Assembly: GCA_947184155.2 (NCBI GenBank)
Contig: CAMXCT020001780.1
Coordinates: 414,572 to 478,571, forward strand
Source of the DNA: Cladocopium goreaui
Taxonomy: Eukaryota; Sar; Dinophyceae; Suessiales; Symbiodiniaceae
DNA: 64,000 nucleotides
Direction: 5' to 3'
This document shows positions 1-12,400 of this stretch, piece by piece. The notes under the pieces are model-generated. The model searched no databases. It saw only the letters and a list, made by a program, of their open reading frames with translations, and was not told the origin of the DNA. Position 1 is the first letter of the stretch; each line of letters begins with the position of its first letter. The translations under genes and the position numbers were made by a program.

Positions 1-297
1 GTCCCAACATTTTTCCCAGCTCCGCCAGATCTATCATTCCCAATGAACTATTCACAATCATCCCAAACAACTAGCTGATTCATCAATTTTCATCCCATGT
101 CATCCCACTTCGCAGTTGATTTTGATGGTTTGAGTCTGAGATGATGAATAATTATCATCCACTTCACTATTATTAATCATTAAAATAATCCAGTTCACAG
201 TTCCCAGTTAATCAACCAGCTCTACCATCCAAAGATATTTTTCCCAGCATTTTTCCCAACATTTTCCAGTTTTGGATCTGCCATCCCCCCCAAAAAA
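1..297. other. Region upstream of ABC exon 1
   Basis: AT-rich DNA with repeated TTTTCCCAG/TTTCCCA words. I see no exon that can be joined convincingly to exon 1, so the start of the gene is open. Confidence 0.4.
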
Positions 298-439
298 ATG
301 CCATCTGAGGTTTGGGTCACCAGTCGATGGCTCACCTTCAGCCTGGCTCTGCTGACGCTGCTGATGGGCGCCTTACCCGGTCTGCGTGCGGCGACCACGA
401 AACGCGTCATCGATGCGGTGGTGGCGGGGATGAACACAG
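298..439 (+). CDS. ABC exon 1 (first membrane helix)
   Basis: Encodes the first hydrophobic helix ([18 protein letters not shown]) and a TKRVIDAVV helix typical of the start of an exporter membrane domain. It begins at ATG 298 or, by the AG|G rule, at 310. It ends in phase 1 before GCGAAC, a GC donor chosen because it restores the frame with exon 2. The GTAGGT at 456 does not keep the frame. Confidence 0.75.
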
Positions 440-3400
440 GCGAACGCAGAAATGGGTAGGTCTGAAAATGGGGTATACCCCAAAATAATAAATCCGTTTA
501 AATGAGTATAATGATGCCTGATGATTGTTAATGGTGGATTATCTGGTGGATAAAATGGTGATTGAATGGTTTAACAAAGGCTTAACATTGGTGAATAATG
601 GAATGACAATATATGATAATGGGATATACGCTCTGGTAAACTAACAGTTTGCTATGGAAAATCACCATTTTTAATGGGTAAATCAACTATAAAGGGATAT
701 TTTCAATAGCTATGTTAAATTACCAGAGGGTATAATATGCCCTCCAAAATGGTCCGTTTGAATGGGAAAATGATGGAAAATGATAATGGACCGTGAAGAT
801 TTGAAGTATACCTTATTTTCAGACAAATCTTAAAATTCTGTTAAATGATATCGAATGAAATGAACTCCCCTATTCTCACTTGATCTTCAAAAGCTCAATT
901 TTAAGCCACCGCAAACAGATAACTTCACTGAACACCCTAGATGCCTCCAAAAAAATCATGCTTGCGATATCTTGCGATATTTAGTCCCATTTCCCTACAG
1001 GGTGGAGCCCCCTAGATAGCCAAGTTGGCTTTGTGAACCCCATGAAAAGTATAGTTGTCTCCCCATTAACCCAACAGTTGACCAAGTTACAAACCAACGA
1101 AGCACCTCCAAATCTTCATGTTTGTGACTGTCATGCCCCCATTTTGAATGGACAAATAGCAAATAAAAACACTTAGTTCGGCAAGTTTCTATGGATTTTC
1201 CCATGTTTTTTTCCCACTAAAAACTTTCAAAATCTCTATTTCATGTTTAAAAGAAAATTAGCTATATATAAACCATTTAGATCAACAAGCTTTCCATGGA
1301 TTTTGCTATGATTTTCCAATGATTTTCTTATTAAAACCTCCAACAATGTCCATTTTTCATGGAAAAATAGCTAGCTCAACATGTTTCCCCATGATTTTCC
1401 CATGAAAATCTCAATTTTTTGGATTTTCCACTTCCACCGCCCCAAACTTCCAACGGCCGCAGGCAGCGGCCACGCCGCCGTGGCGTGGCTCCTGGTGGAG
1501 GCCGCCATCGTGGTGACGCAGGCGGCGGCGCGGCGCGGCTTCGAAGTGGCCGAGAGCTTCCTGGGGACGTTGCTGGGAAACCGCGCCCTGGGCGCAAGGT
1601 GAGTCACTGGGAAGGGCTGATTTTTTTTATCTGGTGGATTTCATGGTGATTTTTGATGGTTAAAAAATTGCTTAACATTGGTGAATTTCATGGGATGATG
1701 ATGGGATGATACTGGGTCAAACCATGCCATTTTTGGGTTGAAATCCCACTGATGGTGATTTTGGGGACGGTTGATGATTGTTTCAACCACATCCCAAGTA
1801 TTGGATGGTTGGTGGTGTCAGACATGGCGTTTATTTTCCGAAATATATGGGATAATCCTTCCCATTGACTAATATTTTTTTCAGAGGGGTAGGTGTACCA
1901 CGAACCAGTTTTTAATGAAATCATGGACGATTTCATGAACTCAGAAAATCATGGGAAAATCATTTGGATTGAACTAGATTAAGAATGATAACTATGGGGA
2001 ATACAAACTATTATGTATAGAATAATAACTGAAATAATTCCATAATATTAAGTATTATATCGGGGACTTAATAGTAGTATAATATAATAACTATAATAAC
2101 CATAACTTATTGTGGTTAATAATAGTTAATATTCACCAATGGTTAACAAAAAAGGCTATTATATGCTGTCATAATAGTAGATAATGGTTAATCACTAACC
2201 AACTACTACATGGTTATTACAGAGTTTATCTTTTGTTAATCATCATCATTACTGAATGATTATAGTAAATCATTATAGAATTATTAGTCTTAATTAATCT
2301 TAATTGATCAGTGTTAATCATTATTGAACTGAAGATTAATGGTTAAGAAAAAATGCTATAATGATACTTGATAATGGTGAAGAACTAACTACTACATTGT
2401 TATTAATAGTCAGACAAGTTATGATGGTTGATAATGGTTTAAGAGGCAAACAACTCCCCGAAAATCCTCTATAAATGGGATATAATGGGTTTTAAAGCTA
2501 AATTGGGGAGGTTGGGATGGGGTTATCTCATGAAATAATGGGATATAATCGTTCATGATGCTTAACATTGGGATAACAATGGGTTAGTAATGGTCAATAA
2601 AATGGAAAATATGGGAACACAATCTATAAATCCATCGTTGGGACGATGATTTCATGGGGAATTTTGGTGGAAAATCATCTATGAATGTGGATATTGCCGG
2701 GGCATAATGGGATAATATAGGATTTAACTAACCAACAATCAAACATGGTGATGAATATCCCCCTGATATCAAACACCCTGTGCTCATGTTACCCTTGTAT
2801 GGTCCCAAATGTGTGTAAATACTGAACCATGGCTTCTGGGTGCTGTTTTACAGAAAGGAGAAAGGGATTAGTATTCTCTAATCAGTTTAACCAATAAGAA
2901 GATGATGACCATCAACTCCAAAACTGATATATGCATCAATCACACTAAAACAACATATTGGAATGGGGGGTTAATATATTTTAGCATGTGTTAACCATCG
3001 AATTGGGATATTTAAGATTATTTGACTCACTGACTGAGTGACTAACCAGCCAATTATCAAAATTGGATATTAATCAAACCTGGGAGAGTTAATCAACCCA
3101 TTAATGGCCGGTTAAAACACTCCAGCAATGATGATATGCTGGGGATGGAATGGGACTCTGGGGGCCCCTATTTCTATAATGGCTGGTTGGAATGGCAAGG
3201 GAGTTCAACCCTTAGGATGTTGGCATGCGAAGTGGTGAACCTACTCATACACATGTTTTTCCTCTACTGTTGGGTAAATATGGCGAGCACCTTGGCGCAA
3301 GATGGATGTTTTCACGGGTTGATCAGAAATAAATATGAGCAAAAGCAATCGAATGTGGCTACATTGAAAATCCTCCATGACCCCATTCATGGATGAGTTC

Positions 3401-6400
3401 CCCGATAACGTGATTTGTTCAGCCAAAGTTTGAACACCAAAGATATTGCCAAACGACTTCGCTGCCAAGGTGTGAATGTCATGATCTTGCAAAAGGCCCC
3501 CGCTGTTCTGGCGTCGGATGATAATTGGGCCTGGGGTTGAAGGCGTCGATACTTAGATATAAAAAACTTACTTAATCATACTTAATCTTGTAAATCCATG
3601 TTTTCTGCAAAAAAATAGATCAAGGCATTTTCAAGAACTACACTAATCATCACTAATCACTATAATTATCTAGGCACACATACTGAACCCATCCTCTTTT
3701 CCATGATCATCCACATGCACTACTCGAGGCCTTAGATTTGCAGCTCACCGACTTCGATGCTCGGCCGTGGTGTGTACCGCCTCCCCAAGTGGTTGGTGGT
3801 TTCAGCCTACCATTGGTTGGTAATATTAATATATGGTTAATAATAAGATTGTCTTTGGGCCTAAATGACTCAATACTTCTTGGTACGGTTTGCATTTCGC
3901 ATGATGATTAGTTTCATGATGGGTGCATACTTCGCCAATGACGAATCTTCATTTATGATCATGTGTGGTTATAAAACGCCGCAAGGGGCAAACAAATTTG
4001 GGGATGGTTAGTGGTTTTGCTTTGACCAGCAGACATCATCCTGCTTTCCAAAGATCAGCTGTATGCCGATGTCGGCCGGATGTGGATTTGGTGGGTTCAG
4101 ATATCTTTCAATTCGATTGACTGTTCAATCCCTAAATGTTACATCTGTTACCTGGGATGTCAATCGTCTCAACCAAAAATTTTGTAGCTTAGCTGGGATG
4201 ACTCAACCAAGATGGATTCATGAATGATGTGCGCGGAGAGGGTTGAAGCCATCAACCCCTTCTTCGCAGGGATCAGCCACGGTTCCGCGCTGCAAGGAAG
4301 ATTCGACCTTGTACGACAAGCTGACGCGTGCTCGTCGTGAGGTGTGGTCGTTGAATGATGCCGAAAAGGTGGTCATACCATTTTGACTATCGGATCACAA
4401 AGATTTGGGGTCAGTGGATGTTTCTAACAGGAGAGCCTAAAACCATCGTATTATATCGTATTTTGCACACGCATCACATATTGTGAATGCTATCCCCAGT
4501 GCTATTTCTTAAGATTTCTCTTCTGTTTCCAATATATGTATTTCTTGATCCCAAGCAAACGCTGACAGTTTGTTGAACATGATCCCCCCCAGATGCTGTG
4601 CAACCCCTCCAACTTCCAGTCCAAGATGGGTATAGAGTAATCCAAATTCTGAATCTTTCTGAATCTTTAGATCAACGCAAGATCTAGCTCTAACTTTGCT
4701 CTCCCATTTTGCTGTCGAACAAGTTCTGATATGGGGATGCATCACAAGTAAAACCTATTGGTCCAAATGACTTGACCCATACCCCGTGGATTCCACCAGG
4801 CGAGTCAGAGACCTCTGAGTTTGGCCAAACAGTCACTGAGTTTGCTGCGAAACTCCTTGGCACTGCTGGGCTACGGAGCTTCTCGGCCTGAGATAACTGG
4901 GGCGTCGGTGGAGATGGGGGCTGAGATGTGGGGTTCAGCAACTTGTTGGGAGTTGATTTATCATTAAAATGCCATGAATTGTGATTTAATGTGTCATGAG
5001 TCATGATTCATTGTGATGTTTTACTATGAATTTATCTGAATCTATACCTGACTGACTAGACAGCCATCTCTCCTGCAAATCAATCATGTTCGGGGATTGG
5101 CATTGTGAATTAGTATCATTCAGATTGCTTATAGGATCTCCCGATCAGTATATCCCCATTAATTAATTATATGCTTACTTACTTATAGTCAATAGTCAAA
5201 TCCTTGTGATATCATGTGATATCCCAACACCCATCACAACATCCTCACTTTAACCATTTTCCCGCTGTATTCACGCATTCGATCCCCGTGAACGGCGTGT
5301 TTTCCGGCCACCCCCGAGGCCCTGCTGCTGGGCTTCTCGCCCATGGCCGTGGCGGTGCTGGTCATCACCGCCATTCCGCCCTTCATCGCGGGCGTGAAGT
5401 TCGCCGGCGACGCCTTTCAGCTGGCGCGAAGGCGGCAGCTGCAGGGAATCCAAAAATGGGGGGGCACCCATCAATGGGGACATCATCTATGGTTTTTTTA
5501 GGGCCTATCATTGGGATTTATAGGGATATCATTGGGATCATGATTGGGATGTACTGTCTGGTAATTTGCTGCATAGCTATGGCTATGGAAAAATGTTGTC
5601 TTTAATAGGGAAACTTTTGGCCATTTTTCATCATTTTTCCATAGCTCATTTTTCCATAGCTCTGTTTAGCCGTCGGAGGGGTAACCATGAAAAAACATCA
5701 AGACCCCAGCTGCAAATTGGGGCATGAGAACCTTAGAGACCCCAGGGGGAGATGCTTTGATGGCCTGGGAGAAAGGTCCAAGAAGCTCAAGGTCAACCCA
5801 TCGTAACCTAAGAATGAGGTGGAAGAAAAGGTTGTGGGAGACATCGACATCAAGAGGGGTTCCACCACGTTATCCCCACGTTCTACTGTCACTTTTTGGT
5901 CTTCATAGTTGGGACTTTTGGCAGGGTGTAAAGCATCACTTTTGCCTGTTGAATAGTGCTTAAACCCTCCAAAAGGATATTTTCATCTAGGAAACAAAAG
6001 GAACCCTGATGGAGGGGCCAGTAAGTAGATGGCAGGTACCACCATACTGACTACTAGTTACTTGCCAACCACTTGCTAAATGGGATAAGAACTGGGACAA
6101 TAAGTGGAAAACCTTCCAAGCAACTGGTGATGTTGATGGTGTTTCCACAATCATCAACATTTGATATGCAGGCGGACGCCAAGAAACAAAAATCAGGATG
6201 TATCCGTGGTGGACTAGAACTAGATATTTTGATAGGGTTACAATTCATGAGTTGCCGGCGCCCCATTGCAGCTGGATTAATAAGGTATCATCCCAATACC
6301 AGTCCAGTTTTGTTTGTCCCTGCAACCTCCAAGTCGAGTTTGATCCCTTCCTTTTTTCTTACCTTGATAAACCATCAGTAGAAAAAGCAACCTCCCATTT

Positions 6401-9400
6401 GTGGGTATGCTCCAACCGCAGCAACCCCAGCAACCCACCGGTTCCAAACCCGGCTCCTTGTCCGCGGAAGTTCGAGGCAAACCTCCGGATTTCGGGAGCA
6501 GATCTACCTGGAACGGGTCATGGCCATGGACGCGCCCGCCAAAGAGGTGCCCCACGGGAGATGACGAGTGGCCTGCACCAGATGGTCCAATCGTGCTGGA
6601 TTTACGTGTTTTTTTCTGGACTTTGATATGGTTCAGCATGTTTTAAACCGCGTTACTGTGCTGTAAGAATCTTTAATGTGGTTTAATGGCGTTTATCGCA
6701 ACTTCAGAGTAGTGGCACAAGGGTCTCAAAGTTGTCTTGGGTCTTGATTGTGATCCAACATCATGAACTTCTGCAGCAGTATGGTATGGGGATCTCCCTT
6801 CTTGGTCATAACCCGATTTGCTGACCATACCCCTCATCTTTCCCTGCATCGTTCCCATTTTTGGCATATACCATTCCCAATAATCTCCCAGTTGCAGGAA
6901 TTTTGACCTGCCAAGATCACCCAAGTCCCATCTCTCCCAGAGACATCCAATCAATATCAGAATGACATATGAGACTTGGGTCATCCAATATCCAATAGAC
7001 ATATCAATATATATAATCTCCCATTTCTATTGGATATTGGATATGGATATCCCAGTTTTACAGCTATCAATTGGATATCTTCCATTTCTCACTCAAAAAG
7101 ACTGGGATCTCCCAACTTTTTACGGGCGCCATATGATCCACCAGCCCATCTAAGATCCACCCAGATGCCGATCCCAGGTGAAGCTTTTTGGGTTGGGCCC
7201 GTGGCTTCTGAAACGTTACCGCGGCATCTTTGACGCTGGGCGCTGATGGTGGCATGGGAACAACACCAGTGGGGAATCAATCAGAAATCTGTGCCATGTT
7301 CTGCCATGTTTCTCCATTTTTCCAGGAGCCTGAAGCAAATGCTAGATGAAGTCCCCAAACGGTTGGCCAATAGAAATGGCTGTGTTTCTTCTTGCATGAC
7401 TTATGACTTTCACATGCCATGACATAAATTCTCCGTGTTGTGAAAACAGAACGGAGCAGCGACCAGGAAAAAAACACCCTTGAGGTGGAAAAAAAACCTG
7501 GCCGATGCTCAAAACCAGAGCCACTCATGGACCCAGGCCCCGCTGCACAAACCCCAGAGGCCAAGAGAAGAAAAATTAAGAGGCATGCAGGCCAAATGCC
7601 CGACACAGCTTGGCCGAGTCAGGGCCAACCAAAGATGGTCGGAAAAAGCAAGGATGCCTCTCACTGCCTCAGCAAAAAGCGGCCCTCACGCAAGGGTCGA
7701 AGACAACGAAGACCAGAAGAGATAGACGTGGCCATCCCAGCCGGAGTCCGGCAAGCCATCCGCACAACGACCAAAGCTCAAGCAACGAGCTCAGCACGGC
7801 GCCGCAGCGCAGCACGGCCCCTCCAGCTACGCACCAGCACGCAGGTTTCCTGCAACAAGGTGGGCCCGCCTGCGCCGCCTCCAGCAGCGCGGCTGATGTG
7901 AGCCAAGGCTTGGGCCGCCTCCGGCGCCCAAGCGCCCGTGGTTTCAATCACCATGGGGAGGAAGGTCACGTGCTGGGCTGCGCATGCATCAGCTGTGTCC
8001 AGGTGCCGGCGCTTGTAAGCACCATATGCCTCCGCAGCAGAAGTGTTTCCTGAACCACCAAGGGCGTCCAACCGCTGGGGTGCCGTGACGGCAAAGTCAA
8101 GTGCAGTTGGGCGTCCAAGGAAGGACGGGAGAAACACATCCGCAGGGCGGCGTCGGGCACTGGCCGCATCATCAGGTCGTTGTGGGAGAAGCAGGCCAGC
8201 CTTCTCACGCTCAGGGCGAAGACATCCTCGTTCGGCCCAACTGTGAACCAGGTCACGAAGGGCGTTGTGGCGAAGTGTACGCGTGTAGGGTAGCCACCTC
8301 CAGCCAAGCCATTTTGGGGTTCGAAGTTGGGTCCCAGACACCATCTCAGCTGATCGGCAGCCCATGGAGACTGCAGAGAGCGGGTCAGAGGAGACTTTCA
8401 AGATCACAGACTTGATAACCTACGAGTATGATTCCGAGGCCTGTAGCCCGGGTGCGAGGGTTTGCACTTGCACATCTGAAGTACCTGATGTATTTTCATG
8501 TTTTCATTCATATTATATGCAGTTGCTGTTCCACACAAAAGACCATAGATGAGCAGGGTGCGCAATGGAGGGGAGAATAGAAAACGTCATGCAATTTCGT
8601 GTGGGAAAAACCCTCCTCAGCATGGGATGGGCCCTATTGGGTGCGGCTGCATACTGCAAAGCTTTGCACAATGAATAGCTGCTGCCGGACATGGCGCCGT
8701 GCCTGCAGGATGTCCGGAGACCAACAGGAATCAACATCTTTCAGCTCTGCAAGGCGCTACTGGATGGTCATGCAGAGAAGTTGAGCGAAAAGGTCCTGTT
8801 ACACGATGGTCCTGTGCACCTCTTTGATGTTTGCTTGCAACACGATTGTTGGAGCATAGCTTGCGAAATGGCGAGCCGTGGTGTTGAAGGATGTGAACTG
8901 CAGATGCAGCACCTTGACCCGTTTGACGAATTTCATTCATCATCCGACTGGCCAAGCAGGTGCACGTGCACGGGTTGGAATGAGTGCAAGTCGTACTGCT
9001 GCTGGGGGTTTCCAGTGCATCAAGGCACATGGATGCCTGACTTTGATGTGGGGATTTGGGGAGCTTGTGAAGCAGCCAGCAAGGCAGTGGGACGAACCTG
9101 GGTGGGCCAATGCCTGCGCATGGCCAGCTCGGGAGAAAAGTTGCCTTTGGCAGTGTCGGATGGAGCGATGGCACGTTTGTTGGACATAGCTATTCTGACG
9201 GGGAATCAAAAGGCAGCTACAGAGCTAGCCGCGAAGTGCAAAGTTCTTCCCCTGCGGCGATGGAGGTCGGAGGATTTTATCTCCCGCTGTGGAGAGATGT
9301 TCGGCCTTCAGGATGTTCTCGTGGCGGCACTTGCCGCTGGTAAGCCAGTGCCAGGGCATTTGGGTATTTCATTTGCATTTGGTGCTTTCACTGTGGCCCT

Positions 9401-12400
9401 GGCATGCCAAAAGCTCCTATTATTACGGTGCTACTTAAGGCCATCAGGAAGTTATCAGCCGTATGGAAAGTTCCAGCCGAGATGCCCTTGCAAATGCCTG
9501 GGTCTTCATTTCAAGTGGTGCAAGTATTTACTGCCATCAGAGGTTATCAGCCGTATGGAAAGTCCTAGCCAAGATGCCCTTGCAAGCCTTGCCATCAAGG
9601 TGCAGTTATCCTTTTTTTTACTCAGGTTGACTACTACCATTTAGACATTAAATATCTTGAGCCTATAGGAACATTATATATTATATATTATATATTATAT
9701 ATTAGTTCTGCCTCATGATTTCTGTCACCTGTCACCTGTCATATAGCCTCGTGATTTCAATCTCTGTCACCTGTCAAGTATCCGTTCCCTGTCCCCTGAG
9801 CTGTCAGTTTCCCGTAGACGATTTTTTTCGTTTTCGCAGAAAACTGTGACAGAAGACTGTGACACCCAAGGTTTGCACCTGAGAACAAGCAAGGCGCAAA
9901 AAATTCCACTAGACAGGAGACAGTTGGCTGAGAAGAAGACTGTCAGATGTAGCCCGAAACCTGCGCAAGAAAATGGTTCATCATCGAAGGAACAAAAAAC
10001 AACATGACACTAGGAGCTGTGAGGTTTACAGCAACTTTATTTCCAACTAGGAGCTCCAAGAAAATGCTGCTGCAGCTTTACACTTTGTTTCCAGCAACTC
10101 ACTGCAAGTCTTGCTCCACTTCAATGCCATTCTGTCGCATGACGACACATTCTGCATCATCTTCGACATCTGCTGCATCATGATGTGAACCATCTGTTTG
10201 AACAATGCGGATTGGTCGCGGAGCGGTCTGCCGAAAAGGGTTCAGGTTGACAGGGACAGGTGACTGTGACTGATATGCACTTTGCTGCAAAAATGAATAC
10301 TGCGCTGGATGCGGTTCTCGTCTCAATGTCCCAGTGATCCATCCAGTCAAGAAGGCGTGGGCCTTCTGGCTGATAGCTTGCCTCAGTCAACTGTCAGTTC
10401 TCTCTAAAAAAATCTGTCAACTGTCAACTGTCAACTGTCAGTTATTCTTTTTGTGACAAAGAAAAAAACAAGACAAAACAAGTTCAAGATGCTTTGCAAA
10501 TGCAGCATCTGCCTTCACTTTCACTTCATTGCGAATCTTCCAAGCTACATGCCTCCGAGGGTGCTCTCCAGAAGGCTGCCATGTGAGCCGTGAAATAAGC
10601 CCTGGCAAGGACTCTGCTCGGATTGCCACCTCTGCTTGAAAGGGCTTTGGTGAAGACTCAAACATATGACATAACAGCAGAATGTCTTCTGGATGGCCTG
10701 GGGCAAATTCATATTGAAGGCTGTCTAAGTCTTTCATTGACAGCATTTTTCGCTTCAAGATCCTGAAGAGGTGTGGAGCCTTGGGGCCTGTCAGGCCAGT
10801 CAGGGTGACTGGTATCTCTTCCAGCCACTTGTCCCACTCTGGGCTTGAATCGTGCTTCCATGCTTTCCGGAAGTAGCAAGATGTTTCCAATGAAGCATCA
10901 TCCAAAAAACGTTGATACACCTCGACCAATTCCTGGGCCGTCTCAAAAGTTTCATGACTGCATCTTGTCACTGCCTGGCCACCCACTGCGTCCAAGCATG
11001 TGTGTGTGTGCCCTTCTATCGGAAAACCGATATTGCAAGTGTCAATGACACCCAGTGCAGTCAATTTCAACCAGAAGCGAAGCATCTTTTAGTTTTTGTT
11101 GTCCCGAGCGGTGTTGTCTAATAACAGAAATACCTGTCGGGGTATCCCTGTGATGTCATGCACCCACGACAAACACCTCGCCAGTGCATCCACATGGTTG
11201 CAGGTGTCTTTGCAAACATCGGGGTCTCCCACTGACAGGCTGAAGCCATGACCATGAACCCAAATAAGTTGTACATGGCAAGCTGGGCGAATAAGTTCAT
11301 CAAATGTTTTGGACTTGACATGAGCCCTGGGAACTTTATGTTTGGCTTGGTCCAAGCCGTCTGACCTGATGACAAGGACAGATGACGGATGACTTCGAAC
11401 ATTGGATGAGACACTCAATGCTCTTGTTTCAAAAGCCAATGCTGTCCATGCACTGTCAGCAGCTCTGTCACGCCAGTTCTGCAAGAGGTGCTCCGCGTAT
11501 TCCTGGATGAGTCTGTTCCGCAAATGAAGGGCCTTCACCCTTTTCAGCTCACGTTTGAACCAAGCGCATTGGTCACAAACTGCATGTTGCCCTGAGGATT
11601 TTCGAAAAGCCAAAAATTGTTTGGATCCTTGAAGCGCACGTCGGAAAGTGGTAAAAGATGGTGCTTTCTTTCCGGCATAATTCTCCTTGTGCCACCGTAA
11701 CATCATCTCAAACAAGATCTGGGGCTTCACCACGCCAAGCCATCTGCGCGGGGCTGCTCCAGCTCCTGGGCCTGTCAGTGAATTGTTGAAAGGGGTGTCT
11801 GTGAGTAGCTGCCTGAGAGACAAAGTTGCCAGCTTCCGTGCATCCTGCTCATCCCATTGAGCCTGTGACATGCTTGAAGCTGAATCCGAAGATCCATAAA
11901 CTTGGCCGAAGATCCACTCTTCTCGCTCAGCTGTTTCAATGAGATTCTCTTTGTCTTCGTGGGCTGCTGCTTGATCAGTCGCCAACGCAGCCACGTCTGG
12001 AAGCATGGTGACATTCCAAGCCATAGGCCATTGCTTGATGCACATCTTGATCTGTCCGTCAAGGGCCTAGATTCAAATAACTCAGAGATTCTACAAGTCC
12101 AATGGATACAAAGAACAAACCTTGATGCGAGCAAGTGGCATCACCTTTGAGCACTGCATCCTTGACATTCTCAAAGTCAGTGGACTTCAGGTCAGCGGAG
12201 CAGCAGTCTGCAATGCCACGGGTCCATGATGTAACAACAAAGCAGTAGGTCCACAACTGATCAACAGTGACCTTGGAAGATCCATCGTGGTTGGAAAGGG
12301 TGTCCTCCTGGATGCTAATGATCTTGTCCATGATCAGGTTGTGATCTTCTGGTGATAATTCTCCACCAAACTCCAACTGCTTTGACCTTGGATGATTTTG

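Noticed and set aside
452..462. Donor GG|GTAGGT at 456 for ABC exon 1
   Set aside because: Phase 2, incompatible with the phase of exon 2; GC at 440 fits.
1590..1606. Canonical donor GCAAG|GTGAGT at 1599 for ABC exon 2
   Set aside because: It shifts the frame to exon 3. The GC donor at 1583 gives NRVNV and keeps the family sequence. Alternative splicing cannot be excluded.
3136..3396. 86-codon + frame in ABC intron 2
   Set aside because: No family pattern, overlapped by an equally open minus frame, and not needed by the joined ABC protein.
7440..8053. Plus-strand Arg/Gln-rich frames of 80-150 codons
   Set aside because: Antisense shadows of the GC-rich LINE fragment and its flank, with low-complexity composition.
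9342..9644. Extension of the gene X open frame ([14 protein letters not shown]...) past 9341
   Set aside because: This part is the transposon's terminal inverted repeat, present again in reverse at 20400-20607, so it is not native coding sequence.
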